DNA from: Lactococcus formosensis
GTDB lineage: Bacteria; Bacillota; Bacilli; Lactobacillales; Streptococcaceae
DNA: 64,000 bases
Reading direction: 5' to 3'
NCBI RefSeq assembly: GCF_018403745.1
Contig: NZ_BOVP01000003.1
Coordinates: 186,001 to 250,000 of the forward strand
The position numbers and the translations under genes are program-made. The notes below the pieces were generated by a model that saw nothing but the letters and a program-made list of their open reading frames with translations, was not told the DNA's origin and did not search any database. Of this stretch, positions 61,381 through 64,000 are shown piece by piece. Position 1 is the first letter of the stretch. Each line of letters begins with the position of its first letter.

Positions 61381-61899
61381 ATGAGACTTGTAATGATTTT
61401 GAATCAAATTCAAGCAGGAATGGGAACAAAGGATGATGTACACGTTCCGCTAACTGCTACAAAAGAAGTGATTGGACCAGGAGTGACTTTGAAGCCATTG
61501 CTTGCTGAGCATGAACAAAATTTGTTAGTTACGATTTACATGGGAGAACAAACCTACAGAGAAGCACCAGATGTTGTTCAAAGAAAGATAAAAGGAATGT
61601 TACAACGGCTTAATATTGAGGGGGTGGTTTGTGGCCCTTCCTTTAATTACCCTGAGTTTTCTAAAATGTCATTGGAGCTTGCACAAGATATACAAGAAAA
61701 TACATCTCTCAAAGTAGTCTGTGCCATGTCAGAAGAGAATGGGGCTTTAATTTCGGATTACAAAGAAGCGATTGATATTGTAAAAATGCCTAAAAAGGGT
61801 GGCGTCGGGCTTAATGAATCTTATAAGGCAATTTGTAAAGTGCTACAGGCAAAAGAAAACAATAAGTCACGTGAAGCATATAAACAGTTCGTTTTTTAA
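61381..61899 (+). CDS. GrdB-like (glycine/sarcosine/betaine reductase B related) protein
   Basis: A 172-aa protein that resembles the N-terminal part of GrdB-type reductase subunits. Shared features are the early ILNQIQAGMGTKDD, GPGVTLKPLL, the block GVVCGPSFNYPEFSK and the CAMSEENGALISDY region (GrdB: GPAFNAGRYG and MYEENPG). It is far shorter than GrdB and has no selenocysteine site that I can see; Cys in VVCGPSF is the main candidate functional residue. It lies between the PTS permease (9 nt) and the M20 peptidase (28 nt). The role is unknown. Confidence 0.6.
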   Translation: MRLVMILNQIQAGMGTKDDVHVPLTATKEVIGPGVTLKPLLAEHEQNLLVTIYMGEQTYREAPDVVQRKIKGMLQRLNIEGVVCGPSFNYPEFSKMSLELAQDIQENTSLKVVCAMSEENGALISDYKEAIDIVKMPKKGGVGLNESYKAICKVLQAKENNKSREAYKQFVF

Positions 61900-61927
61900 A
61901 CAGGAAAGCATCCTAGAGAGGTAAAAA

Positions 61928-63220
61928 ATGTATAGGACAGAAATTGAACAAAATTGGGGGAAGTATGTTGCTCTTTTAAAAGAAGCAATCGCAATTCCCA
62001 GTGTCAAAGGGAAAGCGGAAACTGGAGCTCCGTTTGGAGTTGAAGCACGTCAAGTTTTAGATTATGTAACGGGAAGAGCCAAAGACTATGGTTTAAAAAC
62101 TCGAATTATTAATGATGCAATGGGCTATGCTCAATTAGGGGAAGGTGAGGATTATATTGGAATAGTTGGACATCTTGATGTGGTCGCTGCGGATGGCCCA
62201 GGCTGGTTATCGTCTCCCTTTAAGCTAGATAAGCGTGAAGGCTATTTCTATGGGCGGGGTGTTTTAGACAATAAGGGACCAATTCTGTCCTGTCTATTTG
62301 CTTTGAAGTTATTAAAGGAAAGAAATTTTAATCCTCGTATCCCGGTTCGCATTATTTTTGGGACTGATGAAGAAAGCGGATCAGCGGATGTGCCTCTTTA
62401 TTTGTCAGAAGAAAAGGCACCAATTTTTGGTTTTACACCGGATTGCAAATTTCCGGTAGTTTATGGGGAGCGAGGTGTTGTTGTCCTTGAGTTGACGACA
62501 AGATTTGCTCACGGTGTTTTGGATTCATTGGGGGATTTTCATGGTGCAATGGCTAAAGACTTTGTTCCTGATGATATCCAGCTTTCTGGTGGAAATCAAA
62601 ACTACAGTGCTAAGGGATTGCGGACACCAAGCAACGCGCCAGAATTAGGGAAAAATGCAATTACAGCATTGGCAGGCTTACTTCAAAATAATTTAGAAAA
62701 TAAGGAGCTGAGGCAATATTTCTCATGGCTCACTCATAGTTTTCACGAAAAACATTTTGGTCAAGGAGTAGGTATTGACTTTTCAGATCAAGAGAGTGGC
62801 CGTTTAATACTTACGCCATACAAAATCAAAAGAGAAAACAATCTTATTCATCTGTCACTTAGCATTCGTTATCCGGTAACTGTGACAGAGGAGCAGGTTA
62901 TGAATGGCCTAAGCGAGAATCTTTACGAAGGTACAAGCATTAAAATTACTCGCAGTCTGCCAGGAACCTATGTTGATAAGACGAAGCAAGAAATACAAGA
63001 TTTATCGAGTATTTATGAAGAAGTGACAGGATTAAACGGTCAACCTGTCACAACTACAGGAGCAACTTATGCGCGGTCAATGCCTAATATTGTAGCTTTT
63101 GGCCCGTCTTTTCCGGGGGAAAAAGGCATTGCCCATAAGGAAAATGAATATATAAAGATTGAACATTTAAAACAAATGATAGAAATTTACATGAAAAGTA
63201 TTGAAAGGCTCTGCCAATAA
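61928..63220 (+). CDS. M20-family metallopeptidase (PepV/Sapep-like dipeptidase)
   Basis: A 430-aa dinuclear-zinc peptidase. Metal and catalytic motifs are GHLDVV, GRGVLDNKGP and GTDEESGS, with a lid/dimerisation domain (about 180-330) and a late His in GIAHKENEYI. Members cleave dipeptides or N-acylated amino acids. It follows the GrdB-like gene behind a GAGAGG site. In this operon it probably processes an aspartyl or asparaginyl peptide or conjugate. Confidence 0.88.
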   Translation: MYRTEIEQNWGKYVALLKEAIAIPSVKGKAETGAPFGVEARQVLDYVTGRAKDYGLKTRIINDAMGYAQLGEGEDYIGIVGHLDVVAADGPGWLSSPFKLDKREGYFYGRGVLDNKGPILSCLFALKLLKERNFNPRIPVRIIFGTDEESGSADVPLYLSEEKAPIFGFTPDCKFPVVYGERGVVVLELTTRFAHGVLDSLGDFHGAMAKDFVPDDIQLSGGNQNYSAKGLRTPSNAPELGKNAITALAGLLQNNLENKELRQYFSWLTHSFHEKHFGQGVGIDFSDQESGRLILTPYKIKRENNLIHLSLSIRYPVTVTEEQVMNGLSENLYEGTSIKITRSLPGTYVDKTKQEIQDLSSIYEEVTGLNGQPVTTTGATYARSMPNIVAFGPSFPGEKGIAHKENEYIKIEHLKQMIEIYMKSIERLCQ

Positions 63221-63261
63221 GAAACTTTTAAAAAGAAGATAAGCGTGATAAAATAAAGGTA

Positions 63262-63987
63262 ATGAATACTGAACGAAAAGAAAGCAAAGCAAAGTTTTTA
63301 GTTGTTTCTCAAGAAATAGAAAAAAGAATTGAGCAGGGCACTTATGTGTCTGCTCAAAAACTTCCTTCTGAATATGATTTGGCGTTGGAATTTGGCGTGA
63401 GTCGCTTAACCGTACGTAAAGCCATGGAAGATTTGATGACTAAGCAAATTGTAATTAAGAAAAAAGGAAAAGGCGCCTATGTGATTGAGCAACCCAAGAT
63501 CCAAAGTGGAGGCATGGGTTTAAAGTCCTTTACCGAAGCAGCAGAAGCTATGGGTAAAGTTGGGCAAACACGTTTACTAAATTTTAAAAAATTAAAGGAA
63601 GTGCCAGAAGAAGTTGTAAAAGCACTGAATAACACAGCAGATCTGGTGGAATTACAACGACTGCGTTTACTTGATAATGAGCCCATGACTTTAGAAAAAC
63701 TCTATTTTGCAGAACAATTAATCACAGGAGCAACGGAGAAAGAATTGACTGGATCCTTGTTTTCCATGATTGAGGAAAGAATAGAAATTGGCTATTCACA
63801 CCAAGAAATTGAAGCGATTCTGGCTACAGAGGAACTTGCTCAGTTACTGGAAGTGAAAGTGAACAGTCCAGTTTTCCGCGTACACTCCACGGCTTTTGCT
63901 TTAGACGCTCGACCTATCTTATACGATATTTCTTATTATCGTGCGGATAAATATTCTTTCAAGAATACTTTGATTCGCCAGCATTAA
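63262..63987 (+). CDS. GntR/HutC-family transcriptional regulator with UTRA domain
   Basis: A 241-aa regulator. The N-terminal winged helix reads KLPSEYDLALEFGVSRLTVRKAMEDLMTKQIVIKKKGKGAYV in part (about residues 34-75). A UTRA ligand-binding domain fills about 90-240. HutC-type members bind GTMTAKAC-like palindromes and respond to small catabolites. It ends the operon and should bind the palindrome at 58992-59005. A TGATAAAAT extended -10 lies 7 nt before its ATG, so it may also have its own near-leaderless transcript. Confidence 0.92.
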   Translation: MNTERKESKAKFLVVSQEIEKRIEQGTYVSAQKLPSEYDLALEFGVSRLTVRKAMEDLMTKQIVIKKKGKGAYVIEQPKIQSGGMGLKSFTEAAEAMGKVGQTRLLNFKKLKEVPEEVVKALNNTADLVELQRLRLLDNEPMTLEKLYFAEQLITGATEKELTGSLFSMIEERIEIGYSHQEIEAILATEELAQLLEVKVNSPVFRVHSTAFALDARPILYDISYYRADKYSFKNTLIRQH

Positions 63988-64000
63988 AGTTAAATAGAAA

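Noticed and set aside
1..64000. Prophage, insertion sequence, integrated plasmid or CRISPR array
   Set aside because: I found no transposase, integrase, capsid, replication or cas gene and no regular repeat-spacer pattern.

Overview
The window is ordinary low-GC Firmicute chromosome, and gene order and protein types point to a Lactococcus, most likely of the L. garvieae/petauri group (inference; no database was searched). Supporting signs are an NDH-2 with a DoxX-like tail next to menA, copY-copZ-copA with TACAnnTGTA cop boxes, a YibE/YibF pair behind an LtaS-type enzyme, an oleate hydratase, TTG starts for infB and udk, and strong TTGACA/TATAAT promoters. I see no prophage, insertion sequence, CRISPR array, plasmid origin or rRNA. 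Two tRNA genes (Ser-GGA and Arg-CCT) sit back to back.

Layout. 1-2.2 kb: tail of der, a secreted CHAP hydrolase, and lrgAB on the minus strand. 2.3-8 kb: the rimP-nusA-ylxR-ylxQ-infB-rbfA translation/transcription operon. 8-17.6 kb: a CDF cation transporter, a tiny membrane protein, manA, a bacteriocin-like secreted protein with a small membrane partner, oleate hydratase, the tRNAs, a Gfo/Idh oxidoreductase, udk and pta. 17.6-30 kb: rnc-smc, then a tightly overlapping envelope operon (LtaS-like enzyme, EbsA-like protein, two polytopic glycosyltransferase-like proteins, YibE/YibF). 30-36 kb: a second copy of the tiny membrane protein, a lipoprotein with an HExxH metalloprotease signature and a large LPXTG adhesin. 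36-48.5 kb: HAD phosphatase, ftsY, prs, a CdaR/PucR-type regulator, leuS, alpha/beta hydrolase, AI-2E family permease, a HesB-like protein, ndh and menA. 48.5-50.7 kb: a compact minus-strand cluster of bacteriocin-like secreted proteins, tiny peptides and two-TM proteins. 50.7-59 kb: AMP-dependent ligase, sdaAB-sdaAA, copYZA and recQ. 59-64 kb: a catabolic operon (glycosylasparaginase, PTS EIIC, GrdB-like protein, M20 peptidase, GntR/HutC regulator).

The best candidate for an undescribed system is a small family of Sec-secreted, two-part proteins: an acidic N-terminal half followed by a cationic, Gly/Ala-rich hydrophobic half. They are encoded at 10664-11305, 49911-50411 and 49205-49702, each locus also carrying small membrane proteins. 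Two of them, about 39 kb apart and on opposite strands, share a roughly 180-bp upstream region that begins with the dyad GNGCCAAAWWYGGCNC. Tandem duplication inside the 48.5-50.6 kb cluster is visible at DNA level. I infer a bacteriocin/immunity system under common control.

The second notable pattern is leaderless genes. Two paralogous 46-57 aa membrane proteins (9107-9280 and 30205-30345) have identical promoter-to-start geometry: a -35, a 17-bp spacer, TATATT, then exactly 6 nt before the ATG, with no Shine-Dalgarno. The HAD phosphatase (35915) and the HesB-like gene (45100, minus) have the same -10/6 nt/ATG spacing.

The 59-64 kb operon looks self-contained in its control. It has a consensus promoter with a CcpA cre-like site in the spacer and a 14-bp palindrome containing the HutC-type core GTATATAC just before the first gene, and it carries its own HutC-family regulator as the last gene.
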